Made by a program: the position numbers and the translations under genes | The notes under the pieces: generated by a model | The model's database searches: none | The model's input: only the letters and a program-made list of their open reading frames with translations | What the model was told of the DNA's origin: nothing | DNA from: Acidimicrobiales bacterium | Lineage (GTDB): Bacteria > Actinomycetota > Acidimicrobiia > Acidimicrobiales > Aldehydirespiratoraceae | Direction of reading: 5' to 3' | Length of the DNA: 64,000 bases | Assembly: GCA_040219515.1 (NCBI GenBank) | Contig: JAVJSI010000012.1 | Coordinates: 1 to 64,000 of the forward strand | Part shown: piece after piece, positions 8,668 to 17,500 of the stretch | Position numbering within the stretch: the first letter of the stretch is position 1 | How the letters are laid out: each line of letters opens with the position of its first letter

Positions 8668-9117
8668 ATGCCCTACGTGATGGTGCCGGTGCCCGAAGAG
8701 CACGTCGAGGAAGTCATGCAATTCATGCTCCGCACGATGGCCCGGGCATCCCAGGAAGACTGGGATCAGGAGAACGTCACCCGAGTCTTCGGCGAGGTCG
8801 ACGAGCTGTCGAAGACGCTCCTCGCCCACATCGCCCGCGCAACCGTCGCGGGCAAGGAAATCTTCGAGAACGACGCTGCAGCGGCTGTGCAGTTGAGTTC
8901 GCGAGAGACCTCGGCCATCGTGCGCGAACTGAACGAGCTCGCGCGCGAAGAGAACCGACCGTCGATGATCTATCGACGTCCGGCCACCGAGGTACTCCCC
9001 AACGGTCGCACGGTCGACAAGACCGCAATCGTGGTGGATGAGGAGGTCGCGCCGCTGATAGTCGAGGCCGAGAAGGCTGATCTCGCGGCCAACCCGTTGC
9101 CTGGCACACCCGGATGA
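8668..9117 (+). CDS. Small protein with YVMVPVPEE N-terminus (paralogue B), first gene of the exporter operon
   Basis: A 149-residue protein of unknown function, homologous to the protein at 4875-5282 over the N-terminus (PYVMVPVPEEHVEEV) and the helix-turn-helix-like middle (LSSRETSAIVRELNEL, about 76-91). It has a longer C-terminal tail ending in an acidic/Ala-rich helix. The start is fixed by AGGAGG five bases upstream. Its stop overlaps the ATG of the ABC ATPase by four bases (9114-9117), so the two are almost certainly co-translated. This ties the family to surface-glycan export; a regulatory role is inference. Confidence 0.7.
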   Translation: MPYVMVPVPEEHVEEVMQFMLRTMARASQEDWDQENVTRVFGEVDELSKTLLAHIARATVAGKEIFENDAAAAVQLSSRETSAIVRELNELAREENRPSMIYRRPATEVLPNGRTVDKTAIVVDEEVAPLIVEAEKADLAANPLPGTPG

Positions 9118-9902
9118 CCTCCGCGCCGACGGCCGTCGAGGCCCGACCGGCGATCGAGGTAGAGCGGCTGTCTGTCGACTATCGCGTCCGCCTCCCCGGC
9201 CAGAACGCAGCCACCGACGTCTACAACCTGCTCACCCGCAAGCGTCCCGCCGAACGCACCGTAAAGGCGGTGCGCGACGTCAGCTTCGCGGTGCCTCGAG
9301 GCGAGACACTGGCGATCGTCGGCCGCAATGGCGCCGGGAAGTCCACTCTTCTACGGGCACTCTCGGGCGCACTCGTGCCCACCCAGGGTCGCGTCACCGT
9401 GCGAGGCCGGGTCTCGCTCCTGGCCCTCGGGATCGGAATGAACCCGAACCTCTCGGGCCGAGAGAACATTCTTCTCGGCGGACTCGCCGTCGGGCTCGAC
9501 CACAAGCGACTTCGCGAGCTCTATGACGAGATCGCGGAGTTCGCCCAACTGGGCGAGTACCTCGACTTCCCAATGACCACATACTCGGCCGGCATGCGCT
9601 CCCGACTGGCGTTCGCGGTGGCCGTCCACCTCGACCCCGAGATTCTGCTGATCGACGAGGCACTGAGCGGTGGCGACGCCGGATTCGCGGAGCACGCCCG
9701 GGTCAAGATGGCCGAGTTGATGAGAGAGGGTCGCACCATCGTGCTCGTCACCCACGGCCTCTCGTCGGTGCGCTCCATGGCCACGAGTGCGCTGTGGATG
9801 CACCAGGGTGCCATTGCCCAGACCGGCGAACCCGAAGACATCATCACGGCCTACATGCGCTACTGCCGGCTCGAACAACTCGAACTCCCCGACGAGAACT
9901 GA
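9114..9902 (+). CDS. Polysaccharide ABC exporter, ATP-binding protein (Wzt/TagH-like)
   Basis: A 262-residue ATPase that would energise export of an undecaprenyl-linked polysaccharide or teichoic-acid-like polymer together with the permease that follows. Walker A is GRNGAGKS (70-77, Lys76). The signature is the exporter-type YSAGMRSRLAFA rather than classic LSGGQ, Walker B is ILLIDEAL, and the switch His is in LVTHG. It lacks the extra C-terminal carbohydrate-binding domain of some Wzt proteins, so it is of the short type. It overlaps the upstream small gene by four bases and precedes the permease by three, forming a tight operon at 8668-10919. Confidence 0.92.
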   Translation: MTSAPTAVEARPAIEVERLSVDYRVRLPGQNAATDVYNLLTRKRPAERTVKAVRDVSFAVPRGETLAIVGRNGAGKSTLLRALSGALVPTQGRVTVRGRVSLLALGIGMNPNLSGRENILLGGLAVGLDHKRLRELYDEIAEFAQLGEYLDFPMTTYSAGMRSRLAFAVAVHLDPEILLIDEALSGGDAGFAEHARVKMAELMREGRTIVLVTHGLSSVRSMATSALWMHQGAIAQTGEPEDIITAYMRYCRLEQLELPDEN

Positions 9903-9905
9903 TCC

Positions 9906-10919
9906 ATGTCCGACACGACCGAAACGCACACCGACCACGATGAGCGCGACGAGTACGACGACGAGGCCGAGCCCGATGTGCTCGGCACCAGCGACACCGA
10001 AGCGTTCACGAGTGACAAGCGCAAGGAGTTGCGTCGCCGCCGACGAGACGCGAAACGGGCCTATCGCCAGTCCCGGTCCGGTGCGTCGGCCGACGACGAG
10101 ATCGTCTTCGTCTACGAACCTCACGTCCGCTTTGTGCCACCGATCGGACCGTACCTCCGTGACCTCTGGGCCCGCCGAGAGTTCGCGATGGCAATGGCGA
10201 AGTCGAAGGTCAAGGGAGCTCGCTCCAACACCGCCCTCGGCGGTCTCTGGGCGCTCATCGACCCCTTGTTCATGGTCGCCCTCTACTACTTCCTCTTCAC
10301 CATTCTCCGCGGCGGCGACCGACCGTCCGCGTTCATCCCGATCATCATCTCCGGGATCCTCCACTTCCAGGTGAGCGCCGCCGCGCTCAACGAGGGCGGC
10401 AACTCGGTGTCGTCGGCGTCGGGGTTGATGCTCAACTCGACATTTCCGCGGATGCTGTTGCCGCTGTCGGCCATCCTCGGCGGGGTCATCAAGTTCCTCC
10501 CGTCCATGCCGATCATCTTCGGCGCCGCCGTACTCCTCGATGCGACCATCGGCGTGAACCTGCTCTGGTGGTTCTTGCTCTTCCCGCTGCAGGTGGTGAT
10601 CGGTCTCGGGGTCGCGTTGCTCGTCTCCACTGCGATCGTGTTTTTCAAGGACATCAAGAACATCCTCAGCTACGTCAGCCGACTCATGTTCTTCACGAGC
10701 CCGATCATCTTTCCGATCGAGATCATCTCGGACACCATCGTTGCATTCATCAAGTGGACGCCGTTCTTCGGCATCTTCGCCAACTACCAGTACATCCTCG
10801 GCGGCCAGCGCCCCGACTTCGGCTACCTCTCCATCTCCGTGGGATGGGCCGTCGGCAGCGTTGTCCTCGGCGGATGGCTCTTCCTGCGCTATGAGCGAGA
10901 GTTCGCGACGAAGCTCTGA
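9906..10919 (+). CDS. Polysaccharide ABC exporter, permease (Wzm/TagG-like, ABC-2 family)
   Basis: A 337-residue membrane subunit of the glycan exporter. The first ~75 residues are an unusual hydrophilic extension, acidic (residues about 10-40) and then very basic (RKELRRRRRDAKRAYR). An amphipathic interface helix region follows (YLRDLWARREFAMAMAKSKVKGARSN), then about six transmembrane segments between residues 112 and 330, typical of ABC-2 permeases. The conserved FFKDIKNI segment, seen in Wzm/TagG proteins, is present before the fifth helix. Loss of partner specificity cannot be judged from sequence. Co-transcribed with the ATPase three bases upstream. Confidence 0.9.
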   Translation: MSDTTETHTDHDERDEYDDEAEPDVLGTSDTEAFTSDKRKELRRRRRDAKRAYRQSRSGASADDEIVFVYEPHVRFVPPIGPYLRDLWARREFAMAMAKSKVKGARSNTALGGLWALIDPLFMVALYYFLFTILRGGDRPSAFIPIIISGILHFQVSAAALNEGGNSVSSASGLMLNSTFPRMLLPLSAILGGVIKFLPSMPIIFGAAVLLDATIGVNLLWWFLLFPLQVVIGLGVALLVSTAIVFFKDIKNILSYVSRLMFFTSPIIFPIEIISDTIVAFIKWTPFFGIFANYQYILGGQRPDFGYLSISVGWAVGSVVLGGWLFLRYEREFATKL

Positions 10920-11012
10920 GCAGAGGTTCGGAACCTAGTAGTCCGTCGCGGATTCAGTGATGCGATCAAGGGTGGAGCAGGGCCCTCACTTAGGTTGCGT
11001 TCCCCGTCGATC

Positions 11013-11669
11013 TCATGTGGCGGGGATCGGCCCGGGTTTGCGGCTTCGGACTGAGCGACCATTGATATAAGGCTCGCCGTTGTGATCGGGCAGAAATCGG
11101 CGATCGACTGACTTACGGAAAACCTGGAGCTTTCCGAGATCCTCGACCAGCTCGAACTCCTGTTGCTGCTCCAGCAAGCGTCCCAACTCGGCTACGGAGT
11201 GCAGTTGGAGATCGTCGATAATGAGAAGCGCACCTCGGCGCATCATCATATTGACGTAGCAGAAGTCGACGAATACCGTCGGCCATCCGTGGCCTCCATC
11301 GATGAGGCCAACGTCGAATCGCTGGTTGTCGAAGGCAATAGGTGGGAGTGCCCGCTCCGAGCGATCGAGAACGTACTCCAGCGAGTCGACCGTGATACCG
11401 ACGTCGGCACAGTAGTTTGTGATCCGATCGCGCAGCTCCTCGTCGGGTGCAATCGACAAAACCCGTCCCGGCGACGTCTGTAGAAATGTCAGCGTCGATG
11501 CTCCCGCCCCTGTCTCGATGAAGTTCACGGACCCAGACGGGAAGTGTTCAATGACCAATTCGCGAATCCTCTGAAGATGATGGGGACGAAACCCACCGGT
11601 CACCCAGGTCTCGCCGCCGTCCCAGGTGTGCAAGAGCGGCAAGTCATTCAGGAAGTCCTCGAACTGCAA
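11013..11669 (-). CDS. Class I SAM-dependent methyltransferase-like protein
   Basis: A probable 218-residue methyltransferase. After the N-terminal LHTWDGGETWVTGGF segment, motif I reads FIETGAGASTLTFL. An acidic residue after the second strand follows, and FDVGLIDGGHGWPTVFVDF looks like the motif seen in glycan or small-molecule methyltransferases next to glycosyltransferases. The open frame runs to 11957, but its first 96 codons do not look like protein. I chose TTG at 11669, with AGGAGA six bases upstream; the start is uncertain. The gene and its upstream neighbours (11013-13664) are visibly poorer in G+C than the flanks, which suggests recent acquisition. The substrate is unknown, probably a sugar of the exported glycan. 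Confidence 0.65.
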   Translation of the reverse strand: MQFEDFLNDLPLLHTWDGGETWVTGGFRPHHLQRIRELVIEHFPSGSVNFIETGAGASTLTFLQTSPGRVLSIAPDEELRDRITNYCADVGITVDSLEYVLDRSERALPPIAFDNQRFDVGLIDGGHGWPTVFVDFCYVNMMMRRGALLIIDDLQLHSVAELGRLLEQQQEFELVEDLGKLQVFRKSVDRRFLPDHNGEPYINGRSVRSRKPGPIPAT

Positions 11670-12060
11670 GCGCTGTCTCCTATGGTCCTCCCGCCGTTGG
11701 ACGGGCCCGCTCGCTTGGACCGTAGTGGACCTTATGGTTTCGGTGCCACCGCAGAAGACGTCCACGGGCGCATCAAGCACCCAAAGTGGCGCTGCACGGC
11801 GGCTGGCGTCGCTCAGGCGTTCATCGGCTCTGGTGAGCAGCCGGCGTTCATCGTGACGGCGTCGAGTCGCTGGTCGGCGACCTGAGTATCGCCGGGCAGC
11901 ATGGTCGTGAACGCCGACCGCCACGGACCCGACAGATCCAACGTCGCCCAATGCCACGCGATCCGCCAGACTCGCAGGGCCTCTGTTTCCCGTCGCGGTG
12001 CCTCAGCCCCCGATCACTTCCCCCTCAGATCCGAAGCGCCGTGAAGGCTCCGCCCAGCGG
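11670..12060. other. Intergenic stretch without a convincing gene
   Basis: About 390 bases between the methyltransferase and the sulfotransferase gene. Open frames exist on both strands, but none has protein-like composition or a recognisable motif. It may be remnant DNA from the insertion of the low-GC genes; I see no RNA gene or clear terminator. Confidence 0.4.
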
Positions 12061-13086
12061 CTAGGCGAATGACGCACGGACAAGCAGGTGAGCGACCGTC
12101 CGACTGAGACTTTCTGGTTCGACCTCCAGGAGTGTGGTCAGCTCACCGGATTCCCACCCATCCGGATCAGGGTCGTCCGCTGCCAGTGGTTCCACGATGT
12201 GATCGAAGCGGATGCTGAACTGCGCAGCGAGATACTCCAGATCCCTCTCGTGGCTTCGAGCAATAGCTGCGCTGATCTCAGGTCTGAGGCGAGGGACAGT
12301 CTGCGGGATATCCCTGCCGAGCTGGCGCAGTTCGCTCATCAGTCGGAGACTCGCTGCGGTCCGGCGGTCCTCTTGGTCAGGATGCACGTGCCGTCGAACC
12401 ATCTGCATGATGCACATTGCCTCTGCTGAGAATGAGGCATTTTGATTCTCTACGGTAAACGAAGCAGCCTCCTCAGGTGAGATCCCGAGCACAGAGACCG
12501 TGAAGTCCGTAACGATGTCGCCGCCAATCAGTGCCGTGCGGTCGAATGAGCGAGCTGTCACGGTCGATCGCAGAGCTTCGGCATGTCGACGGACGCAAAT
12601 CTCCGCTCGAAGTCTGAACTTCGCCGGCGAAGGCAGCACCGCAGCCGCTCTGACCCGCTGCTGCACGAAAGACAGGTAGTACGACGCCGGGTCTCGGAAG
12701 TAGACCACGACCTCGATCTCGTCGAAGAGCGGGATTAAGACCTCAGCCAGCCTCTCGACTTCGCCTTCGTTCATCCCGAACAGGTATTCGCCGCTGAGCA
12801 CAACCGTCGAGCCTCGAGAGTTCTTTAACTCCGATGTCATGTCCCTCCACCACCGCTCGGCGAGGTGACGGACATCACTCGGCGAAGACCCTCCTTGGAG
12901 AAATTCCCGGGGGTATCGATGCTCCTCCTGACAGAGCACTGCCAGGAGATTGTGATTCGTCTTTCGTTTTGGAGGCGTCGGGTAGAGCACGCCGGCTCGC
13001 TTCCATGTTTCCGAATGCAAATGCATCGACGCTTGAATCGAGGATGTCCCGGTCTTGGCGGTGCCGATATGGAGGATCAACCTCAT
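12061..13086 (-). CDS. Sulfotransferase-like protein (P-loop/PAPS type)
   Basis: A 341-residue protein with the sulfotransferase fold. The 5'-phosphosulfate loop is HIGTAKTGTSSIQ (6-18, Lys11), and the 3'-phosphate-binding region is VVYFRDPASYYLSFVQQ (about 127-143). Such enzymes transfer sulfate from PAPS to a hydroxyl or amine, here probably on a glycan given the context. Its start overlaps the stop of the upstream sulfotransferase gene by four bases (13083-13086). Codon and base use are lower in G+C than the neighbours: the 60-base line 12421-12480 holds only 29 G+C. A downstream gap of about 390 bases separates it from the methyltransferase. Confidence 0.75.
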   Translation of the reverse strand: MRLILHIGTAKTGTSSIQASMHLHSETWKRAGVLYPTPPKRKTNHNLLAVLCQEEHRYPREFLQGGSSPSDVRHLAERWWRDMTSELKNSRGSTVVLSGEYLFGMNEGEVERLAEVLIPLFDEIEVVVYFRDPASYYLSFVQQRVRAAAVLPSPAKFRLRAEICVRRHAEALRSTVTARSFDRTALIGGDIVTDFTVSVLGISPEEAASFTVENQNASFSAEAMCIMQMVRRHVHPDQEDRRTAASLRLMSELRQLGRDIPQTVPRLRPEISAAIARSHERDLEYLAAQFSIRFDHIVEPLAADDPDPDGWESGELTTLLEVEPESLSRTVAHLLVRASFA

Positions 13087-13664
13087 GGCTCGACTCGTTC
13101 AGATCGCCCGCGGTTCTCCCAGGGGAACGGCGCATCTGGTACCGGACGTTCGAGAAGCCGACAGAGCGGCGCCCAATCGTCGAGCGCCGTAATGTCGACC
13201 TCAAGGAAATCGGCCCTATCGCAGAAATAGGCGCGAACGCGTTCAACGTGTACGTTCCACAACGAACGCCACGCAGCTTCGTCCACGGTTAGGAATTCGC
13301 CGTCGTACTCACCAGCAGCCCGGCGGCGCACGTTCGTCTCGACGTGCCGTCGTCGACTATCGATCCATCCGTCGAGAGACCGGACTGTCAGTATGAAGGT
13401 GCTTTTCGGGTACTGCTGATCAAGTAGGTCAAAGTTCAGTGACAGGGCTTCGATGTCGGAGAAAGCATCTATAGCTGGGTCAAGACCCTCCAGAAGGGGA
13501 CGCCCTTCAGCCAGAGCCGACTCGACGACAGCCCGAACGGTTGGTCCTCCCCAGTGAAGACTCCGATAGCCGAGCAGGGTGAGCGCTTTGTGAAGAGACG
13601 TTGTCCCAGTCTTGTTCAGACCAACGCAAAAAACGCGAGGGCGCCGTGGATCGTCAGGATCCAT
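13083..13664 (-). CDS. Sulfotransferase family protein (NKTGTTS type)
   Basis: A 193-residue short sulfotransferase-like protein. The phosphosulfate loop is VGLNKTGTTSLHKAL (14-28), a form found in a bacterial family related to glycolipid sulfotransferases. A possible 3'-phosphate segment, TFILTVRSLDGWIDSRRR, follows near residues 90-107. The start at 13664 was chosen because the 81 codons upstream in the same frame overlap the preceding gene and are not protein-like. Its start overlaps the end of that gene (13654) by 11 bases and its stop overlaps the next start by four, so the three sulfotransferase genes form one unit. Confidence 0.75.
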   Translation of the reverse strand: MDPDDPRRPRVFCVGLNKTGTTSLHKALTLLGYRSLHWGGPTVRAVVESALAEGRPLLEGLDPAIDAFSDIEALSLNFDLLDQQYPKSTFILTVRSLDGWIDSRRRHVETNVRRRAAGEYDGEFLTVDEAAWRSLWNVHVERVRAYFCDRADFLEVDITALDDWAPLCRLLERPVPDAPFPWENRGRSERVEP

Positions 13665-14529
13665 CGCTCGCCCACGCTTGGAGGTCCGCGATCGCGCCGT
13701 AGCCGGCTCGTGCCCACGTGCCGGCCGCAACGGAGGCGAACTGCTTGCGGCGCTTCTTGTCCCAGTCCGACCAGTCGTCGTCCTCGGGCCGGGTGGGGTC
13801 AAGCTTGAAGCTCGACCCGATGCGCTTCTTCGAGAAGAAGTTGCCCGGGCCGGGATGGTGACGCAGATCGAGGAACTCGAGCACCGGGTCGAAGGCTTCC
13901 GGGCCACCGGCCGCCAGCTTCTCGTTCCACACGGTCATGCAGCGATCCGGATTCGCCTCGGCGAAGTCGAGACCGGCGTTCACCCATGTCGACCACGTCT
14001 CGCAGGCCTTCTCGAGGTCCTTGCTCCACTTCGGGATCTCGTTGGACTTCGCGTTGGCCAGCAGCTCGTCGTCGAACTTGCGCTCGAAGTTCGACATCGA
14101 CCGGACCACGTTGCGACCGTCGCGCACGATGTGGATGAACTTCGCCCCCGGGAACATCTTCGCCAGGGTCGGTGCCATGGGCGTGTAGAGCGGCGTCTGA
14201 TCGATCCAGCGCTTGCCCTCGGCCCGTGACGAGAACAAGGCGTTGAAGCCGAGGCCGATGAACGCCAGCCACTCGTCCTTCTCGACCTGCTCGTGGTCGA
14301 GCCAGCACGGCGTCTGACGGTCCTGCTGGTTCTCCCACACCCGTTCGGCCCGCTCGCCCTGGAAGAGGTCGGAGAGGATGTAGCTCTCCTTGCCGACCCA
14401 GAGGTCGGGGTGACGGTTGAGGGACTGGGCCATGGCCGTCGTGCCCGAGCGCGGCGAGCCGATCACGAAGACCGGATTCGGGCAGATGCCCTCGCTCGCG
14501 AGATACGGCGCGGCGTGTTCGAGACTCAT
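13654..14529 (-). CDS. Sulfotransferase
   Basis: A 291-residue sulfotransferase (Sulfotransfer_3-like). The PAPS loop is VFVIGSPRSGTTAMAQSL (20-37) and the 3'-phosphate region is FIHIVRDGRNVVRSMSN (about 133-149), the most canonical pair among the sulfotransferases in this window. The start at 14529 is supported by an ATGA overlap with the stop of the three-GT gene (14526-14529). The open frame extends much further upstream, but that part lies antiparallel-free inside the preceding gene in another frame and is a shadow. Probable role: sulfation of the exported glycan; the acceptor is unknown. Confidence 0.85.
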   Translation of the reverse strand: MSLEHAAPYLASEGICPNPVFVIGSPRSGTTAMAQSLNRHPDLWVGKESYILSDLFQGERAERVWENQQDRQTPCWLDHEQVEKDEWLAFIGLGFNALFSSRAEGKRWIDQTPLYTPMAPTLAKMFPGAKFIHIVRDGRNVVRSMSNFERKFDDELLANAKSNEIPKWSKDLEKACETWSTWVNAGLDFAEANPDRCMTVWNEKLAAGGPEAFDPVLEFLDLRHHPGPGNFFSKKRIGSSFKLDPTRPEDDDWSDWDKKRRKQFASVAAGTWARAGYGAIADLQAWASDGS

Positions 14530-17500
14530 TGCGGGGGGGCCTCGAACGAACCGTGGTAGTCGGCGTACTTGCGGTTGTAGTACGGCGGCGCGGCGAGCGG
14601 GTCGACACCGTGCTTCCAGCCGTACTTGTAGCGGTGGCCGAGCAGGAGCCAGTCGACGTTCGGTGTGGTGCTCGCCGTCGTCCGTCGGGCGTGGACCACG
14701 CGTGCCGCCGGAACGGGCTCGAGGTCGATCCCCAGCTGCCAGGCCCGATGCCAGTAGTCGGTGTCTTCGCAGAAGGCCGGGTTGAACCACTCGTCGAAGA
14801 CGCCCACTTCCTCGTAGATCGCCTTCGTCATCATGAAGCACCAGCCGGCTGTGCCACCCTGATCGGGTGTGGTGAAGCCCTTGCCGTCGCAGTGATCGGT
14901 GTAGGGGAACGCGATGCGGCGACCGTCGTTGGCGGCCTCGAGCAGGGCCTCGTCCCAGCCGGGTTCCACCATGCAGTCGCTGTTCATCACGACGAACGTG
15001 GGTGCGGTCGACAGCCGGATGCCGGTGTTCCAACCGGTGGAGACACCCTTGTTCTCGGGGTAGCGATACACCTTGGCCAGCAGCTTCGAATCGAAATCGG
15101 AGCCGTTGTCGATCGCCACCACCTCGGTGGGCACGCGAGCGACCTCCCATATCCGTTCGACCGTCTTCTCGACCATCCGCGCCAGCTTCTCGCTGCGACT
15201 CCACACGGGCAGGGTGATGCTCAGGACCGGATTGTCGGACGCTTCCGGCGGACTGCCGTCGTAGAGCAGGTCCGGGTCGGTGTCGGCGAAGGGTTGCACC
15301 GTGGTTGGCTGTCGTGGCATGGCGTGGACCCCTCCGGTCGTCTCCGTGATCCCCTTGGCGTTGAGGATGCGGAACATCGTGCGATACGCGTCGTGTAGTT
15401 CGTCGAGTTCGACCTCGTCGAGGCCTCCAGGCGCCGAGGCGCCGGCCTCGAGCCGCGCCACCGTGGTCCGCAGACCCATCTCGTCGAAGCGGTGCCGGTC
15501 GTAGAGTTCGCGGGCGTCGTCGAGCTTCAGTTGGGCGTCGATGTCGGTGCCCGGGTGCAGCGAGGCGATGATCGCCACCGCCTTGCCCTTGGCCTGGGTG
15601 CGGGCGCAGAAGCTCTCGAAGTCGAGCGGTCGCGCCATCACGCTCGTGGCCGCCGGTTCGTAGACGACCGTGAGACCGTGCGGCATCAGGCGCCAGCCCA
15701 TCTCGATGTCGATCGAGTAGTTCAACCGCTGGTCGTGCAGACCGTGTCGCATCAAGAGCGACCGCTTGCACGAGATCCGGCCCTCCCAGAAGCCCCGCCA
15801 GTCGAGTTGTTGGCCCTTCGAGAGACTCCCGTAGGAGAACATGAGGCGATCGACATCGGTGACGAAGTGCATCAGCGGTGTCACCTCGAGTTCGGGCGCC
15901 CACGCCGTGTGTCCGAGGATCGCCACACCCTCGTCGGGGCGGGCCGCGTGCCCGTCGAGATGACGTTCGAGATAGTCGGGAGTCACCCGGTCGTCGTCGT
16001 CGAAGAACAGGACGACGGGCGCCTGGGCCAGCAGGACACAGAGATTCTTGGCGGCGCTGCGGCCGCCGTGACGGGCGTTCACGCCGATGATCCGGATGCG
16101 ATCGGCGAACGACGCGACGATCTCGTCGAGCGCCGAGTCGCTCGACCCGTCGTCGACGACGACGACCTCGTAACGCGCTGCGTCGATCGTCTGATCACAG
16201 AACGACTCGAGTGCGGCGCGGAGCAGGTCGGGACGGTTGTACGTCGAGATCAACACGCTGATCTCGGGCTGCGTCGCGGCCGGCGGACAGTCGATGACAC
16301 GAGGCACCCCGTCGTCATCGGCCACCCACAGCCGACGGACACGGGCGAACCCGTCGCCGAGATCGTCGGCCTCGATCGATGCCCGCAGTCCGATCGTGAG
16401 GTTGTCGCAGATGGTCACCGGCCCGTCGAGGGCCGTGCCGGCCCGCACGGAGAGGACCGGCAACGGCGTCGCCGCGTCGACCTCACGGGCAACGACGCTC
16501 CGCTGACGTTCGGTCATCGGCGGACCGGCCTCGGGCCCGCTGTTGTGGGCGGGCTGGAGGCGATCGACCCCCAGCGTGTCGTGCGTGGCGATCAGGTCGG
16601 GAAGAAAACCGGCGGGGAGCACTGCGTTGTCGTGGAGATAGACGACGAAGTCGGCGCCGGTGTCGTCCATGGCCATCGTGGCGTCGGGGTCGTCGTCGGC
16701 CCGCCACACCTGGCGGACGCTGAGGTCGCCGGTCGTGGCGAGCGCGGTGAGCAGGTCCGGATGCGGGCCACTGCGGCCGGCCGAGAAGGTTCCGGCGACG
16801 AACACCGAGGCCGCCGGCGCGGGTGCGAGCGCCACATCGTCCACGGCGGGGACGAGGTCGTAGATGGCGACGGTGTCGTCCTGGTAGCACCGCTTCCCCT
16901 CGCGCTCGAGGTGCTCGATGAGTTCAGGGAACCGGCGACGCCAGTCCGCCGCGGTCTGGGGCAGGACGAAGTAGCGGGCCCCCCGCTGACGTTGCGCGTC
17001 GAGGTGACTGATCGCCGCACGGCCGTCGACCGGGTCGAAACCCGCCCAGGCGCCGTCGCCCGACTCGGGGAAGTGCCAGCACGGTTGGGACCCCAGATCG
17101 GTCAACGCGTCGTCGCCGAGCGAGACCACCAGCACCGGCGCACCCGGCTCGGCCACCGACTGGATGCGATGCCGGATGGCGGCGGCATCGCAGGCCTCGC
17201 CCGCCGCATCATCGCCCTCGCCGACGCCGCGGGGTCGGCGGGGCAACTCGAGGACCTGCGTCAGCACCCGATCGAAACGGGCCTGGATCCGGGAGAGACC
17301 ATGGCGCTCGTCGACGTGCTCGGCACCGGCATCGGCGAGACCGAGCCAGAGATCATCGTCGGTGAGCACGCGGGTGAGCGCCGCGGCCATGTCGGGCGCG
17401 TCGGCCGCGATGAGGGCGTGGCGGCCCTGCACCAGGTCGAGTCCCTCGGCCCCGATCGGGGTCGTGACCACCGGGGTGTAGGCCATCATCGACTGGAGGA

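Noticed and set aside
11670-11957. N-terminal extension of the methyltransferase
   Set aside because: The 96 codons are Arg/Ala-rich and not protein-like, while a TTG with a good ribosome site begins the conserved part.
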